Notes: generated from the sequence alone by a model not told the origin. A DNA stretch of 64,000 nucleotides from Ustulina deusta (GCA_023159155.1 JAJNNX010000002.1:434001-498000), one strand, 5' to 3'; counted from the first letter of the stretch, positions 44,565 to 57,227 are shown. Numbers and translations: made by a program.

Positions 44565-47210
44565 GGCTGCGGGTCCGCATGCCAAGAGCGCCAAGGCGAA
44601 AATTTTGGGCCAAGGAAACCCTTGTTCCACTTAGGTGTGTACCTCCTCCGCTAAAAACGAAGGCAAATATAACATACACTTACCCAGTTAAAGACTCGCT
44701 TAGTTCTGACACCTGCAACGCGCTCCCGCGCCCTATAGCTGCCAGACTATAGAACTTACGTAAGGATTCAGAGCTGCTGCCAACTACAGCCTCTAGCAGA
44801 GCGACGTATAAGAGTCCTAATCGACGCCGGAGTTGTATGCTATGGCGCCTTATTTACCCGCATAGAGTTGCCTCTCCTGGAACATCGATTGCTCGACATG
44901 ACGAAGGGCATCTCCTTGGCCAAGTCTGGCATTGGGAGAAGTTTGAGGCTTTACTTGCATGTTAGTCGCGGTATATCCAATGGAATTTAGCGTATAGTGT
45001 TCTATATTTTGGGGGGCAGGATAGCGAGCTGTTAGGTATATAAAGTCATCGCACATACGTTTACACGACTGAAAACTCCCAGGGACTCGGGAGGCACTGA
45101 GACCGCTATTGAAACGCCCGGAATGAGTTGTGATCTGACTTCTCATGGAAGCATGTGGAAAATACGTCATGGTATAGACATATTTGGCTAAGCCAGAATC
45201 TAGCGAAAACAGTGCTGATACCCTGGCAGCAGGCATATCACCCGCCTATGGGCCCGTAAGTCGAACTCTCGTACCAAGTCGCAATACTGCCTTAGCCGGC
45301 AATAAGGATCAAATATATATCACGGAAATAGGTAGCCAATCTGAAATACCTTTAATCCTGTTTTATATTTGCTGGCTATTGCTGGCAAAGACCCTGGTGA
45401 TAGCTCCCAGTCTGCCTGGGGACGTAACACCACCAGGTTACATGTAGGATTTCATGATGTAAAACTGCCGGTACTAAAAATGTGGTTCAAAAAAAAGGAT
45501 CCTATTATCTAGATAGGGAACATACTAGCGTCATAGCTGCTAACAGCAGATACGTCATATAGCATGACATATGGCCGTTTAAAAACAGCCTTTTCGGGTC
45601 ACATAGCCTCGAAGCAATAGTATAGATCCTTAGCAGCGTCAGCTCCTGGAAGTTACGTAAGGGTGCCTCTAGACGGTAGGACCCTACAAAACCAACCAAT
45701 CACATAGGTATGTTCTAGGGAGGAAGTCAAACAAGCTATTGGCAGACCCTTCTTGAATTGGATATAGGATGTCTCGATAGCTCCCTATTGGTGTTATCCC
45801 AAACGCTGTGGAAATAATAGGAGTTCATTTGTATTCAGAGACCATCTCGGTGACTGTCCCGAAGTGCTTTCATTTGCTGGATAGATAAAGTCGCATCCCT
45901 GTTGGGCCATGCGGAATGGGTGCAGCTCCTTCATTTAGCGGAGCATTCGTTAAGAAGAATCAGTTCTAGGCCCTCTCCACCAAGTGCCTTCATCTGCCAA
46001 AGTCGTATTGTTGGAAAGTAGAGGAGAAAAATGCACAGCCTAGAGCAATCTTGTTTTCCAACCTAAATGCACAATCTCTTTCGCCATCAGAAGATCTGCC
46101 AGTCCAGAAATCCGGTGTAGAGCCCAATAGTAGTGAAGATTGTGCTCGAGCCTAATTCTTGTTGTTGTCGTGTATAATAAGGACTGTAGCGATGAATCTG
46201 GGGTATTTTGACCTAAGTAATTAATTAGGCTCCAAATTATGGTCAAACAAATTGACCCTATTCAGGCCTTTCCAAAGCAGCCACCGTGGCGGGTCCGGCA
46301 GATACAGCTGTGGGGGGAGCAGTACATAAAACAGGCGACGGATTCGGTATAGATCTGCATTCTGTTGCCCAGAATGTCAGCGCTAGAAGTTCTGATTTGC
46401 GGGCCCAGGCGACCTGCAAGAGAAGATCAAGTTTGTTGTCGACATCGGCGTATTATTGCCAGCGAGTACTCCAGACCCCACTCACACGACCAATTTGACG
46501 GAGCGGACCGACCCAGTTGCAAACACGATCGATCGTCAGGGCTCATTGGGCCGGCAAGTCAACTGTTCTGGTCTTTACCTGGAGGCGTGGAGGAGATACA
46601 AGTGACCGCAGCAAGAACCAGAGAGACGCTTATGGTGACGGCATGTATTTCAGGGGTGTCGTCTCTTAAAGAATATTGAAGTTAAGCGTTTCATTCCTCC
46701 ATAGAGGTTTTAATCGTCATGCGGCTACTCACTAACTACGTCGTTACTCTATCGCTACTCCCTACTCCCTACCATTTCCCCAACCCTGGTGAGGGCTCAT
46801 GGGTAGTCTGGATGTTGAAAATATCCTGAATGCTAGTGCCAATTCATACACGACAGAACCAGGCATTTTGGATATGCCGGCAGAGTTTCTCGATGACGTG
46901 CGGACAGAGGACAGTGAGGGTGGCGAACTGGATAATTATGTCTTAAGCAATCTGAGGCCGGTGTGAAGCCAGTATAAGATGAATGGATTCCTCCCTCTAG
47001 AACATTGTATTTTACTTGAAAGTATCACTTAACCACAATCAACCACCTCTTCAAGTTCCAGCCAGCCAGTCTCCTCCCCCTTTCAGCCTTTGCTTCTTCG
47101 CCTTCATCTTCAAATTTGGTAAGTCTTTGCTCATGATTCATCTGGCCTTCCAGTTCATGACTCGTTGCTCACACTGACCGCACTTAGAACACCCCCAACC
47201 AACCGCAAAT
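44565..47210. other. Gene-poor stretch between MITE and ice-binding protein gene
   Basis: No gene with family support. A minus-strand frame at 44850-45236 (128 codons from an ATG) and a small plus-strand frame at 46799-46966 (55 codons, acidic, MGSLDVENILNAS...) are open but unrecognised. 44651-44663 (CTAAAAACGAAGG) is the inverse of 44063-44075. Confidence 0.4.
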
Positions 47211-47950
47211 ATGAGATCTTCCACTCTCTGCTCCATCCTCGCTTTCGGATACTCTTCCACTGCCAATGTAAGCAACTGAACTTACATCCAACTAACCCTG
47301 TCAACCTCCCAACCACACACTTACACTCTCTCCAGATCGTCAATCTCGGTCGTGCCCAGAGCTACGGCATCCTGAGCGGCAGCCAAGGCATCACCAACGT
47401 CGGGCTCACTGTTATCACTGGTAACCTCGGCACCACCGCCAACAGTGTCAGCGGGTTTGGTCCCGGCGTTGTCGCTGCGGGCGTGCAAAACATCGGCAAC
47501 ATTGCCGCTAACATAGCATTCGACGATGCTCAGGTAGCCTACGGCAGCGCGAAGCACCTCGTCGCCAGCGCGGACATCAGCACCTTGAACGACCTCACCG
47601 GCAAGACTATCTACCCTGGCGTCTACTTCGCCGCCAAAACCATCACCCTCTCAGGACAGCTGTTCCTCGATGCCCAGGGTAACTCGTCAGCCACCTGGGT
47701 CTTCCAGTCCGGCTCCTCCCTGTTGATCAACCTCGGCTCGGCTATCATCTTGACCAACGGCGCCAAGGCTTCCAACGTCTTCTGGCAGACCGGCTCCTCT
47801 GCTACTATTGCCGTCAGCGCCGCCCACCAAGGAAACATCCTCGCCTATGCCGGCATCGCTGTCAAGACTGGTGCCAGTGTCAGAGGTTCGCTCATTGCCA
47901 TGACCGAGTCCATCACCCTCGAGTCAAATGCTGTCGTAGCCCAGGCATAG
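47211..47950 (+). CDS. Secreted DUF3494 ice-binding-type (antifreeze-like) protein
   Basis: Exons 47211-47267 and 47336-47950 (223 aa). Exon 1 encodes a short hydrophobic signal peptide, MRSSTLCSILAFGYSSTAN. The mature part begins VNLGRAQSYGILSGSQGITN and follows the DUF3494 pattern throughout: VITGNLGTTANSVSGFGPG, DLTGKTIYPGVYFAAKTITL, LFLDAQGNSSATWVFQSGSS, NVFWQTGSSATIAVSAAHQG, NILAYAGIAVKTGASVRGSL and a final ITLESNAV. The fold is a right-handed beta-helix; known members bind ice and inhibit recrystallisation. Many fungal copies are thought to come from bacteria. It is the complete single-domain form with no anchor. Not all DUF3494 proteins bind ice, so ice activity is an inference. Confidence 0.9.
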
Positions 47951-49552
47951 GGCCATTTCACAGGGGGGGGGGCTTTTGAAGGGAGATTTTATTTTTTTAA
48001 CATGGCTTCAGCTACCCACATTTCTTCCGTTTTAGTCTCTGGGATATTGTTTAAATAGCTCAAAATACTACTATTATTTCAAAGTCACTACCTTAAATAT
48101 TGGAGTTGAACTGGCGAAGAAGGTTCCCCTAGAGTTTGGTAATCAAGTCCCAATGAACATCCTAATTATTATGTTGTAAAACCTCGTAGTAATAGCCCGA
48201 GGTCTCCTGTATAAACACGCCTCACAGAACACTCCTCTATTCGCACATTCCCTCCCAGCCTGTTTGCCCCAACCCATTCACCTTTCCACGGTCTCCTAAA
48301 GTACATACAGCACCGCTAGATCAAGCCAGCCCTGGCAATAGCGACTTTCCAAGTGTTATCTCCGTACCTTCGGATCCTTTTTCCTAATAAAAAATAGCTC
48401 AAAGCCCGTCAACACTTTGAGCCCTTGCATTATCATGTGTCTTTGCTGCTGAACCTGCTTATGCCCGTTAAATATCGCTACTATTGTTGGGCGAAGGTGT
48501 TCTGTATTGAGCCATTTAGCTAGTTCAATGGCTGAGGTTTCTACTATTACAAGCGAACCTCAATCTAAAAAAAGAAAAACGCGATGATGATGTTCTCTTG
48601 TGGGCTAAGACAGACGACGGTCTCTTTATCTATCTTTATATTCGAATTATTAAAGGCGAATAGGTCCCTCATTCTCGAAGAACATCAACCTCGAAAAAGA
48701 TTTTAGACCTCTATGCGAATCTTCATTGTGAAGCTAAGCGATTTCATAGATTCATGCTAACTTATACCAAACATCTACTTGTATATAAGCTCCTTAGCCA
48801 GGAAAAATTATTCTCTAATAAATCTACAGTAGATCAGATAATAAGGTTTTAAAATTAGCTGGTTACTCACTATGCCCTCGTTTTTAACGGAAGGAGGAAC
48901 GACTGGAGCGAAACGAACGGCCCCGATGGGCCCTGGAAAAGCCCAACTTTGGTCTGTGTTGGGGCCCATAGCCCAGTTGGGTCCTTGGGTTCTTGGCGTT
49001 GGGTTGGGTTCAGGGAACCCAGTATGGGGGACTCCATTTTACCAACTCTTCATCATTTGTATGCAATATACATTTGTGACGAACTAGTGGACCCTACGCT
49101 AGTCCCGAAGCAGTTGGTGAGGCTATTCGCAAGTGCCATACGGGCTAAGTGGGAGATGTAACCACTTGGACCGGAAGCACTTCGGAAGCTGAGTCAGCAG
49201 CTCACATACTTGGGTTGTATATAGCGACGCCGCATAATACAGGCTGGGTCGTTCACATAGACCAATGCACATACTGGCAGAACATTCTATGAGTCCTCGA
49301 GTAGAGGTTACTGTTCTTACACAAGTAGCTAGTTCTATCCGCTTTCCACAATAGCTACCCATCAATCGAAAATTTATCACAAAAACGTACTATATTCAAG
49401 TCACGGGAAAGAATAATTAGGGTACCTTACGTAAAATTGTAGTTGGTGATATCATCTAGTCATTGGCTCTACCTATGCTCCTAATGTTTATTCCGAACCT
49501 TATGCTGAAGCACCTTTTTGCCTTAGAAATATTTAAGAATTGATGAGCTTAC
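47951..49552. other. Gene-poor stretch with decayed repeat sequence
   Basis: A G8 run lies at about 47963-47971. 48480-48850 is AT-rich with many stops and looks like an old transposon. 48872-48889 carries the word TATGCCCTCGTTTTTAAC shared with 22680. No gene. Confidence 0.4.
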
Positions 49553-49777
49553 CGGGCCCGTGAATCCGATATATGCCAGCACAACGCTCAAGGCGAAAAG
49601 ACTCCAAAACTGCTCTTCCGTCAGGGGCCTGCGGAGGTGCGGCTGGACATCCCTTGCCTTAATAACTGAGAGCTTCATCAAGATGAGAATGATGACGTTG
49701 AAGCCGCAAATGAAGAATAGGTTAACTTCAGCCAGCCATGCTACTGCATACAGCAATTCAGTAATAATATTTGCCAT
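49553..49777 (-). CDS. Small membrane protein, 5' exon only (hypothetical)
   Basis: From the ATG at 49777 a 75-codon stretch encodes MANIITELLYAVAWLAEV, a hydrophobic helix (NLFFICGFNVIILILM), a polar loop with HLRRPLTEEQFWSLF and a second helix (LSVVLAYIGFTGP). It is followed exactly by a GTAAGC donor at 49552. Downstream acceptors lead quickly to stops, so the next exon is not identified; if the intron is retained the frame ends after about ten more residues at 49523. I do not recognise the family. It lies 340 bp beyond the 3' end of the second MFS gene on the same strand. Confidence 0.35.
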
Positions 49778-50119
49778 TGAGAGTTTGGTGTTGGGGGTTC
49801 TCGAGGGAAATTGCTGCTTATCTGTGGTAGATTTGCGTTTTCGGGAGTCTGGGTGTGTTTGAGAGCGTTGGATGCGAGAAAGATTGGGAACGGGGAGAGG
49901 GTATGGCTTGCGATTTTTATACTCGATCACGTTCAATGGCCTTGTTCGGCCCTGTTAAAGAATCTGCCAAGCAGATCTAGATACATGGTGAGTGTTTCGT
50001 TACACGTAGAAATAATGTCTTTGTCGTGCAGCGTACTTGGATGAAACAATGCATGAATAATAGAGCCCGACTGCGTGTTTCAGTGCAGGGGCAAAGTTTT
50101 GGCTACAAGGTTTCTGCTC

Positions 50120-51993
50120 TCAATATACATAGCGGAATGTAACGGCCCTGTCCCCCAGTGCAGACAATTCTTCTGGTGTAAACTCATTATGCCCGCCTTC
50201 TCGTACGATTTTCGCCCTCTTCTTGTTGATCCGCATATAATTCACAACTAGTATGACAGCCGCAATAAGGCCAACACTGGTGAAAGCCAACTCCAAGGCG
50301 TGTCCAAGGGTATATCTCGGGGCATCCTTTTGTCTGTAAAAGTTTGACGCGAATGCTCCGCCCAAGTTTCCTGCGCCAATCTGTATTGCCATACCGGCGC
50401 TCCTCTTGTAACTCCCGGAGAGATTATTGGAGAGCCATGTGATGTTGCCTGCAAACGCCGGGTAGATTCCAATAGCAGCTATGAAGACACCGGCGTATAC
50501 GACGCCGGGAGTGCTACTGGAGATACACCTTGAATTATGTCAGTCACATGAGATCAAGGGGGCTGAGGACCTGGGCTTACAGGATGTATCCGACCAGTAT
50601 TGCACACATGCATGCAATGACGAACGGACTTCTCTTGCCGGCGCGATCAGAAAAGTACGCCACAACTACAGCTAGAATAGATGCCGTGATATATATCGGA
50701 ATCGTTAAGAGCTGCGCCGTGGAGGATACGTAACCTAGGCTTTTGATGATACTTGGTAGGAAAAGGCTGATGCCGTAGAGCGGGCAGACAATCTAAATAG
50801 GTGGTCAGACCAATCGCTTAGCTGACGGTTATTGATTCATGGCTTACCCCCCAGTAAACGAAGATATTAACCCATATCTGCCAGTCTTTAAGTGCTGCCC
50901 AGACGTATTTCCACTCGAACTCTTCAGCTTCGAAGACCCGGACGCTTCCTTCATCTTCATCTTCTGTGTTGCCTTGATTCTTAAGCCGAAAGATTACGAA
51001 GGCCCGTTCTTCTTCTGTGAGAAATGTCGCCGTCTCGGGGAAATCGTAGAGAAGGAAAAACGCGGCAACAGCAACGACAACCTACATCACTTGATTTAGC
51101 GGTAAGAATGAAAATGTGCAAGATTCACTCACCGTGGCGATACCTTCGAGAATGAAAATCCAGCGCCAACCCTCAAGCCCGCCCAACCCGTCTAGCTTTG
51201 CGATAGCGAAGGCCAGCAGCCCGCTGAATGCTCCTGCAATCGACGCTGCCGAGAAGAACATGGCCTGACGAAGTTGGATCTCACGTCGGCAATACCTGTG
51301 GTGGCTTAGTTAGCTCTGGAATCCTGGTGTTCGGGATTTGTCATGCATACCACATCGTTAAGTAGTACTTGAGATTTCTGTTAGTCCTCGAAGTGCAACA
51401 CAAGTCAGAGCAAGACTTACGGCACACCCAGGGTACAATCCCGCTTCTGCAACGCCGAGAAACACCCGCGCAGCAAGAAGACCTTTAAAGCTCTCGACGA
51501 TCCCCATCAGTGTCACGACTGTCCCCCATGCTACCATGATCGCAGGCAGCCATCTGCTCGGGCGAAGTCGTTTGAGGAGGAGATTGCTCGGGACTTCAAA
51601 GGCGGCATAAGTCAAGAAGAAAACCGTAAGGGTTAGATTGTATTGGTCATTCGTCATATGCAGGTCCTCCTGTAGGCCTTCGATTTTCGCGTTACCGATG
51701 TTGCCACGATCGAGGAAGGAAAGCAGATACAGTACAGCGAGCATGGGAATCAAACGGATATCCATCTAGCGCGAAATGTGAGTGAGTTGTTGCTAGCAAG
51801 CTTCCAAGAACCCCCTAGTTCCAACGCCACACACCTTTCTCAGAATCTTCTTTTCATCTAGATGTGCGAACGACGCGTAAGTAAGCCCTGGCGCCGTGGC
51901 CACGGCACCGATGTGGCCGAGTACATCTTTCTGTGTATGGCTACCGGCGTCATCGACCTCGAGCACATCCGGCTTCTCAAGCGTAGCACTCAT
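50120..51993 (-). CDS. MFS transporter, anion:cation symporter family, seven exons
   Basis: Exons on the minus strand are 51993-51835, 51765-51421, 51367-51351, 51295-51133, 51081-50848, 50792-50581 and 50528-50120 (512 aa). Exon 3 is a 17-nt microexon encoding YYLTM. The protein starts MSATLEKPDVLEVDD; helix 1 is LIPMLAVLYLLSFLDRGNIGNAKIEG, given here in two pieces LIPMLAVLYLLSFLD and RGNIGNAKIEG, the ACS signature. ARVFLGVAEAGLYPG, GWRWIFILEG and AGNITWLSNNLSG follow the family. Twelve helices can be placed. It is related to the permease at 33553 but in the opposite orientation and clearly diverged, so they are different transporters and not a recent duplication. Proton-coupled uptake of an organic acid or vitamin-like compound is the family inference. 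Confidence 0.92.
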
Positions 51994-53186
51994 CGTCGCG
52001 CAACCGAACTCGGAAAACAAAAGCAAAGAAAGAATTCCAGTGTTATCTGAGAAAGTACTAAATATTCGCGCGGGGTGAAATCCTATGAGCACGAGCTTTC
52101 TTTTTTTGACACCAGTACCCCTAAGTGAGACCAGCCACGCCACTTATATACATAGTAGGTACCTAATCGCGGACGAGGGGGTTGGTTCACGACATTATCC
52201 ACTAACTAGTGTTGTAGGCATGTGATTAGGTGGACACATATGTTGCAGCCAATTTGTAAACCATTGTTACCAGATAAAATATTCGCATACATTCAAACTT
52301 CAAAGGAATGAATCAACCAAAGGAATAACTAACAGGAATTTTTATATTTTACAATAATTCTAGTCATCATAGCTGCTTGACAAAATTGAAAAATCAAAAT
52401 ATTTTGGCTATCAATTATCACGGAACAATATAGAAGCTGGCATTATTCTAGATTTCGAAAATGGTTGCAACATACTAGTATGAGTGGCAGCACTAGTTTT
52501 CTGGGTAACGACTATGCGTCCTCATTCTTCTCCGCGCTACCCCGCATTCCGGTGCTGGGGTCAACAGACTACTCCCTTAGCAGATGCGGGGAAATCACAC
52601 TAACGACTCCCTTGCCCGCTTTTTAGTCCCCGATACCCCGGAGAGCCCAATAAAGTCAACGGGATCTAAGAGAAACCCCCACAGTTCGTTGATATGAGTT
52701 ATCTTGGCCAGCGGAAATACGCCGGCGCAGTTGGTCGTCGCTATGCTAGATAGGTAGGCACTCATCTCCTATGACTGGAAAAGACTAGAACAAGAAAGGG
52801 AAGGAGGTATATTGAGCCCGCGTCACCTGGGAGGATAGTTCTGTTCGAGCAAGCCAGCTCTCCAATTTTTCAATGTGCGCCCCTGTCACAGCTCTCGTGC
52901 TGAACGGAAAATTGAACAGGACGAACCAGTAATAATCCCTGGATAGGGGAGCCGAGAGTTATAGAACATATTCCAATCGTCACATGGCACACTCTCGATC
53001 GAGGCTACCTACTGTCATCTTATCTTTGGCGCGCGGGATGACGGTCGGCCATTAGGACGTTTCCGACATTCCCCATTTTCGGTGAAAAAAAAAGGAATTA
53101 TTCCGCCTGCCTTATCCTTCCACGCTACCAAATTGTACACTATTATAGTCTGTATCGGCTGCGATTAACTAAGGAGGGTTATAGGT

Positions 53187-53213
53187 TGTGTGGGCTGTGT
53201 GGGCTGTGTGGGC
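53187..53213. repeat. 9-bp tandem repeat, three copies
   Basis: TGTGTGGGC repeated three times without change. Confidence 0.9.
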
Positions 53214-53916
53214 TGTATTAGAAAACCATAGGTACCTTTTATAGCCCTAATAAGATGTAAGCCTTAAAAACGAGGGCTTCCTTGCTACCGGGTAGGAGGT
53301 GCCTCCAATTGTTATTTTATTGTTTCGTAAGTTTATATAAATATATAGTTTAATATAGTTTAATTGATCTTTTCATTTATATTGTAAATTATAGTTGCCC
53401 AGTTGAGAAAGCCTCATTTACCAATTGGGTCTAAAAGGGTATGTTGGAAACTGACCTAATGGCCCTTCCTACGAGATGCCCATTGGACCCTACATCATAT
53501 CCATCATTCGACTTGTATCAACCTCGAAGGGTTTTGCACCTTTTGTGCAACAACATCAGTCATCGTCGTTCATCCTTGAAGCTGACGATCCAACAAAGCT
53601 TTGATACTCCTGTTATCCCCGCGACTTCTCTTCGGAATCTTTTCCAAATTAGGAATCAATAACAGCTAGTAACATGTCTTCTCGAAGTGTTGATTAAGAG
53701 TGGCATTTCCGATCGGTGAGGGGTCGGACACATAAATTAGTATTGCTGATCAAACAGGGTATCAGGGTATATCGAGAGATCGACGCTGTTTCAGTCAGCA
53801 AGACATGCGATGCACTGATTCCGCCGCGGTACTCTGTTTATATCAGGGCCGATTTCTGCGTCAGGATAGAGTCGCTTACATGTCAATTTACGAATCCTGA
53901 GGTAACGCGCTAAAGA

Positions 53917-53950
53917 GAGACGAGGAATGAGACGAGGAATGAGACGAGGA
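53917..53950. repeat. 12-bp tandem repeat, 2.8 copies
   Basis: GAGACGAGGAAT twice, then GAGACGAGGA, identical copies. Confidence 0.9.
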
Positions 53951-55278
53951 AAACAATGACGTTTTCAAGATGTACTGCTCGTTTTCTTCAAGCCGTGTAC
54001 ACCGCCGTTTCATTAGAGCCAATCAGGATTTACTCCACGAGCGCGGCGCTGCCGAGTCACCGTCGCTTATTAAGACACCATTACTAACCCGAGTTCCTCT
54101 TGAACATAAGGAAGGTAGGTGAGAGAGGTCAATGTCCGAGATATATCAGCTGTTCCCAATGACTATGAAATCGCAGAAACCCTCAGTGGCGCATCGGAAG
54201 ACCCCGTAGCTACTCTTTTTAGCTTGTTGTTATACGACGCTCGACAACCCTATCCCAGTGGACGCCACCGGGCGATCAGGAGCGCTAATCATTCCCTCAA
54301 TCGTCGGATACTCCCCACATAGAATGTGGACAATCCTTCCGCTTGCCTGAACAGGGGCCGGGGTTCCCCGGTAGCGTGCAAGCTCAGCTGACCGGATAAG
54401 CTGTACATGATCTATAGTAGGAGCTAGGTCGCCGATTCTAAGCCGTTAAGTATTATTATATCTAGCAAAACTATGCTCAAATATTCGAACCTCTCTTATA
54501 AGTTCTGCTGGACATATACTGACTTTGACTATGTTGCTTGACGTAGTTGAGGCACCACAGCCTTTGCTCACAGTCACGTCTGAATAGGTCGGTACCCTAC
54601 CCCCTACCCCAGCTCAGTCAGCTCATCAGTTCCTCAGGTAATCCCTACACTAGGTACTTAGTCAGACTAGGATATGTAGGTCTAAACAGGACTACCTAGG
54701 TACCTAGTAGCTGAAAGCCATATAGGGTCGAACGTTCGATCGATTGGTATGCGTATGTATTTTAATATTATCGCTGTCAGCACGCCTGAGGTTTTTATCT
54801 TTTTCTTTTTTCAAACATTCTCTATTAATATAACAAAGACAGCAATGACATCATCCCTCAGCTAGACAACACTGGTATCTAGCTTCTATGTTGTAATGAG
54901 AATACACGGTGATGTAGACGTAACATCAACACCTATGTACTTGTTGTCTCGTCTTGTCCCTAATCAGCTTAGGGGAATGCAATAATACCACCCCATAACA
55001 CTCATAAAACCAGAATTAATAGTATCACTGCCTACAGGCCTCCCCAGATCGCGATCATCTATGTTGTACCAGATCTCCGAGTTCCTTGAGTGTGGCGTCT
55101 AATAACGGATCACAATCCTATAGGGTTCGTAAGAATACAAACAGAGAAACGGTGCCAAGCCTCAACTATCCATTTGCTGCCCATCATTGAACCTGTACAT
55201 ATGCTGGAAAAAGCAAGCCAAGCATTTTTATCAGTTTTAGTTCAAGGTATAGCATAGCTGTGCATCTGTCATTCCACG

Positions 55279-55302
55279 TTGTTGTTATTGTTGTTGTTGT
55301 TG
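55279..55302. repeat. (TTG)n microsatellite
   Basis: About eight TTG units with one variant. Confidence 0.85.
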
Positions 55303-57083
55303 TGCAAAAAGTCTGGATCGACCATGCCGACGATCTCTGCTATATACAAAACACCTTCTTTGTTCTAGAAGGTGTGACAAGTGCCCATGATATTTTGCCT
55401 CATCCATCGGTGAATGATACTGCTCACGGGTGGACATAAGGCATGTAGCAGCTATCGGTCTCTTCGCATACTGCAAGATGATCCGCTACCTGACTCCTAA
55501 ACAGAAAAGGACAAAACTGAGAGACAGTATAGTGCGAAGAAGAGGGTGTAACTTGTTTAGCATCCTAAAGCATCAGATAGGTTGGTAGTATCTAATACTG
55601 ACGCCACAACTTTAATATGTGTTATAAACAAAGCGCATGACAATGATCTGATAGTAGTGAGTTCGGACCAAAGCTTATCTGCGGCCGGAACGCATTACAC
55701 AGCCCAAGCATAGACATGGGAACCCATCGGTTCGATAGCTAGTTTCCTGCGTAATATGGAGTATAATCGGACTTCAGACCTCAGCCTCGGGTCCGACGCG
55801 AAGAAGAGATCGGGCCGAGATGACTTCCCCGAGGCTTCCATAATTAGGTGACGGCAGTGAGCCTCACTCGACCATCTCAATATCATCCATCCTCAGCTGT
55901 GCTCGCCTAGAACTCGCGCTCCGTGATCAGGCATGGGAAACGTGCTCACATCTGCTAGTCTGGTAGAAGCTGCACCTGCGAGGATCTCCGGACCAATCCA
56001 GATGGGGTCTGTCAGAAAACGGCTGCTCGCCCCGAGACATACATATCCTGTTGCACCGCCTAGCCCTTTGCGTGCTCAGCAATGCTGGGGGGTTGTTAGG
56101 GCTGGCAGTCCAGTACTGTGCCCACTGTACTCGGCACCACGGAACTAAGGGCGCCCGGCTTACACCCTGCATCCCCACAACGCCACAGAGTGCTCGCTGC
56201 ATTGTTTCTGACGACACATCACGTCACGGAACATTTCGATGAACAACACTGCCTGCCTTCACAGCTGTCCGGAGTCTGTCAAGCTCACGTGGTCGCGGGA
56301 CAACGCCAGAGCACCAGAACATGCTCGCCGACACCCCAATGGAAGCAGATGACATTCCCGATCGTAGCACACGGCAAGGCGGCACCTGTCGCCGCTGTCG
56401 AGACGCTCGTAAAGTCCTGTGCGTGGGACACGTGAGGCCACTCAACTCCCCGCGGATATCCCCACCGAAGCTCGATCCCTGTACATGTACTGGCTTCCCT
56501 CGGCCGTGCAAGGTCATGACTTGCGAGCTGAGATCGTCTGCGCCACGTTGCACCACAGCGCGATGAGCCGCAAGCAGCAAAATCCTGCGATGCATGTCTT
56601 GTCTTACATCAAATTGTCTTAGGTCCTGCTGGGCTTCGAGAGAACTTGGCGACGAAGATGCCACCGGAAGCAGCTCTGGATTTCACTAGCACTGGGTGGA
56701 GAAGAAGAATGTGGATTTCAATGACTGAGCTGGCGTTCACAGGTCTGACCACCACCGGCACGCCGTTGGGGAACTTCATACAGCTCGGGAAAAGCACGCG
56801 ACAGATATAGAAATACGAATGACTACCTATACCATATGGCTGGGGCTATGGTGTGGGTCGGAAGGGTCGGCTCTTGGAGAATGTCATCTCCGAAATAAGG
56901 GAGGAATCACTATGAGTGAAGCTATTGCGACCTAAGTGCTTTTCCGGAACCGGTTTTGAGACGTTATCTCAACAGGCATGTGATAGTAAGACCAGGCTGC
57001 ATACTTGGCACCGAGCTGGACAAACCTCCCCTTAGGATTCGCCGTTTGGGGGCTGTAATGCTACATGAGTGAGTCTTCCCAGA

Positions 57084-57102
57084 CCCCTGAGTAGCTCAGG
57101 GG
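57084..57102. promoter_or_regulatory. Palindrome with inverted CCCCT/AGGGG upstream of the P450
   Basis: CCCCTGAG, a TAG spacer and CTCAGGGG form a perfect 8-bp inverted repeat about 125 bp before the P450 ATG. CCCCT/AGGGG is the core of the stress-response element bound by Msn2/4-type zinc fingers. A regulatory role is inferred from position and symmetry only. Confidence 0.3.
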
Positions 57103-57227
57103 GTATTATAGCATTTATACCAGCGCCTTCCACCAATCTTCCGGCTCAGGATGTTTTGCCTTTAATTACCACGCGGCGGTTCCTTGCATAGTTCCCCCCA
57201 TCTCTCCCCTGGCCGCGCGTTTTCAAT

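Larger units (their letters stand above)
51994..57227. other. 5.2-kb gene-poor region with short tandem repeats
   Basis: No gene I can support. Notable items are a 9-bp x3 repeat at 53187, TTAAAAACGAGGGC at 53264-53277 (inverse of the word at 48874), a 12-bp x2.8 repeat at 53917 and a (TTG)n run at 55279-55302. GC-rich 55900-56650 has overlapping open frames but none shows a domain; a decayed gene there is possible. Confidence 0.4.

Noticed and set aside
44850..45236. 128-codon minus-strand frame near the MITE
   Set aside because: Could be a decayed gene, but I recognise no domain and it lies in repeat-like DNA.
46799..46966. 55-codon acidic small frame
   Set aside because: Too short to support without homologues; could be a chance frame.
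48874..53277. Inverted 14-mer pair flanking the second MFS gene as ends of a large transposon
   Set aside because: The match stops after 14 bp, there is no target duplication, and the same word occurs elsewhere; too weak.
55933..56622. Overlapping plus and minus frames in a GC-rich patch
   Set aside because: Several frames are open at once because of composition; none shows a recognisable motif.
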